A DNA stretch of 64,000 bases, taken from Cytobacillus oceanisediminis 2691. Its GTDB lineage: Bacteria > Bacillota > Bacilli > Bacillales > Cytobacillaceae. The notes beneath the pieces are model-generated. The model made no database searches and had not been told where the DNA came from. It saw only the letters and a program-made list of their open reading frames with translations. The stretch spans positions 159,440 to 223,439 of the forward strand of contig NZ_VEEP01000011.1 in the NCBI RefSeq assembly GCF_007678455.1, given 5' to 3'. Below are positions 62,752 to 64,000 of the stretch, piece after piece (the stretch's first letter is position 1; each line of letters opens with the position of its first letter). Made by a program: the position numbers and the translations under genes.

Positions 62752-63885
62752 ATGAAAATCGTAATAGCTCCAGATTCCTTCAAGGAAAGTCTGACTGCAC
62801 TTGAAGCAGCAAGCGCGATCGAGGCAGGCATGAGAAAGATTTTGCCAGAAGCAAGTTTTGTAAAAGTTCCAATGGCGGATGGCGGTGAAGGCACTGTACA
62901 ATCTCTCGTTGATGCAACTAAGGGAAAGATAATCTCAAAAACTGTAACAGGACCGCTTGGCGAGCCAGTTAAGGCATTTTTCGGCCTGTCTGGTGATGGA
63001 AAGACCGCGATTATCGAGATGGCTGCAGCTTCAGGGCTTCATCTGGTATCCAGGGAGAAACGCAATCCGCTGGTAACCACTACGCGCGGCACTGGAGAAT
63101 TAATTTCTGCCGCCCTTGACTTTGGTGTGGAAAAGATCATCATCGGAATTGGCGGCAGTGCCACGAATGATGGAGGAGCAGGAATGGCGAGAGCCCTCGG
63201 GATCAAGTTCCTCAATGTTGATGGAAATGAGATCAGCGAAGGTGGCGGATCTCTTGGTGAATTGGCTTCCATTGATATGACGCAAGCAGATAGCCGTTTG
63301 ATCGCGGTGAATATCGAAGTGGCCTGTGATGTGGATAACCCATTAACCGGTCCCAAAGGCGCATCCCATATTTTTGGTCCGCAAAAAGGGGCAACTGCAG
63401 AAATGATTGAAGTATTGGATGGCAATCTTCAACATTACGCAGAAATTATCCGGAAAGATCTAGGAAAAGATATCGAACATATTTCTGGTGCAGGGGCCGC
63501 AGGCGGACTCGGCAGCGGCCTGCTGGCATTCCTGTCAGCAGACTTGAAAAGAGGAGTTGATATCGTTCTTGAGGCTACAAAGCTTGAAGAGCAACTTTTA
63601 AATGCGGATTTTGTTATTACTGGAGAAGGGAAAATAGATGGACAAACGATTTTTGGCAAAACCCCAATTGGGGTAGCAAAGACCGCAAAACGGCACGGCA
63701 TCCCTGTAATCGCAATTGCTGGCCATGTTGCACAGGACAGTGAAATTGTCCACGAACACGGAATCGATATTTTATTCAGTGTTGTACCAGGTGTGATATC
63801 TCTAGAGGATGCATTCAATAATGCCAGTACGTATGTTAGAAATACTGCTGCGAATATAGCGTCCCTGATCAAATTAAGCAAGTAA
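62752..63885 (+). CDS. glxK: Glycerate kinase (GlxK/GarK family)
   Basis: The 377-residue enzyme phosphorylates glycerate to a phosphoglycerate, feeding lower glycolysis. It shows the family start MKIVIAPDSFKESLTA, PMADGGEGT, GIGGSATNDGGAGMARALG and the C-terminal ITGEGKIDGQTIFGKTP motif. The RBS GAGAGGAG precedes the ATG. It completes the cdaR-permease-kinase set, although a MITE now sits in front of it. Confidence 0.93.
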   Translation: MKIVIAPDSFKESLTALEAASAIEAGMRKILPEASFVKVPMADGGEGTVQSLVDATKGKIISKTVTGPLGEPVKAFFGLSGDGKTAIIEMAAASGLHLVSREKRNPLVTTTRGTGELISAALDFGVEKIIIGIGGSATNDGGAGMARALGIKFLNVDGNEISEGGGSLGELASIDMTQADSRLIAVNIEVACDVDNPLTGPKGASHIFGPQKGATAEMIEVLDGNLQHYAEIIRKDLGKDIEHISGAGAAGGLGSGLLAFLSADLKRGVDIVLEATKLEEQLLNADFVITGEGKIDGQTIFGKTPIGVAKTAKRHGIPVIAIAGHVAQDSEIVHEHGIDILFSVVPGVISLEDAFNNASTYVRNTAANIASLIKLSK

Positions 63886-63889
63886 AAAG

Positions 63890-63930
63890 AAAAACCGCGA
63901 TGCTGATTGTCTGCAGCTCGCGGTTTTTTT
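63890..63930 (+). terminator. Terminator after glycerate kinase
   Basis: AAAACCGCGA and TCGCGGTTTT form a 10-bp stem with inner GCTG/CAGC pairing, followed by a T-run. Confidence 0.88.
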
Positions 63931-63940
63931 ACTGTGTTAG

Positions 63941-64000
63941 AAAACCCCTGGCTATGCCGGGGGTTCCAGAGAGCTTATAGCGTGGTAGTAATAAAAAAAC
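63941..64000. mobile_element. Probable IS200/IS605-type element end (truncated by the window)
   Basis: AACCCCTGGC-TAT-GCCGGGGGTT (63943-63965) is a 10-bp hairpin with a 3-nt loop, followed by AGAGAGCTTATAGCG and an A-rich stretch to the window edge. IS200/IS605 ends carry such subterminal hairpins recognised by the Y1 transposase TnpA. The transposase gene would lie beyond base 64000, so this is a guess from the end structure. Confidence 0.4.

Overview
The window is a 64 kb chromosomal segment of a low-to-moderate GC, endospore-forming Firmicute of the family Bacillaceae. Small acid-soluble spore protein genes (sspP, sspO, sspN, tlp), a YhcN/YlaJ-type spore lipoprotein and Bacillus-style ribosome binding sites show this. 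So does the B. subtilis-like order sspP/sspO - aconitase - yneN - sspN - tlp - yneP - yneQ - yneR - plsY - yneT. I see no rRNA, tRNA, prophage, CRISPR array or cas gene.

Layout. 1-11.3 kb: the end of a NUDIX hydrolase, then a dipeptide and murein-peptide recycling block (dppABCDE, ykfABCD and a serine hydrolase). A candidate CodY site overlaps the dppA promoter, and a hairpin MITE-like element separates dpp from ykf. 11.6-21.9 kb: a nitrilase-family amidase next to a GNAT gene, a very large polytopic membrane protein, an HD-domain protein, a spore lipoprotein, a secreted lipase and an AI-2E-type exporter. 21.9-25.1 kb: a phosphonate-type ABC importer with two fused permease domains. 25.4-26.1 kb: a 52-bp tandem array. 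26.2-33.8 kb: an ABC-F ATPase, an LVIVD propeller protein, an AbrB-like regulator, arginine deiminase and the threonine-to-glycine pair kbl-tdh.

33.8-36.8 kb is a selenium locus. selD runs leftward and is itself a selenoprotein with an in-frame TGA. It diverges from a short SelW-like (Rdx) selenoprotein gene with a CxxU motif, which is followed by selA. A third in-frame-TGA gene, a HesB-like selenoprotein, lies at 52.1 kb. Each of the three TGA codons is followed at about 17-22 nt by a small hairpin resembling a bacterial SECIS element. selB and selC are not in the window. All three genes are split by the TGA, so standard gene calling would miss or truncate them.

36.8-59.1 kb: spore proteins, aconitase, a second 52-bp array, an NCS2 permease/LysR divergon, mtnA, the yne cluster, a tandem-AAA protein, a CapA-like protein, a sporulation-type histidine kinase, an RsbR-type STAS protein, plsY, a phospholipase D-like protein, a second NCS2 permease and a CoA-binding protein. 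59.1-63.9 kb: a third 52-bp array, then a glycerate utilisation set (cdaR, gntP-type permease with a cre-like site, glycerate kinase). A second MITE copy lies between the permease and the kinase. The last 60 bases look like the end of an IS200/IS605-type element.

The most unusual features are the three selenoprotein genes and the three intergenic arrays. All three arrays keep a 52-bp period and are built from inverted repeats. In the first array the arm variants co-vary across successive units.
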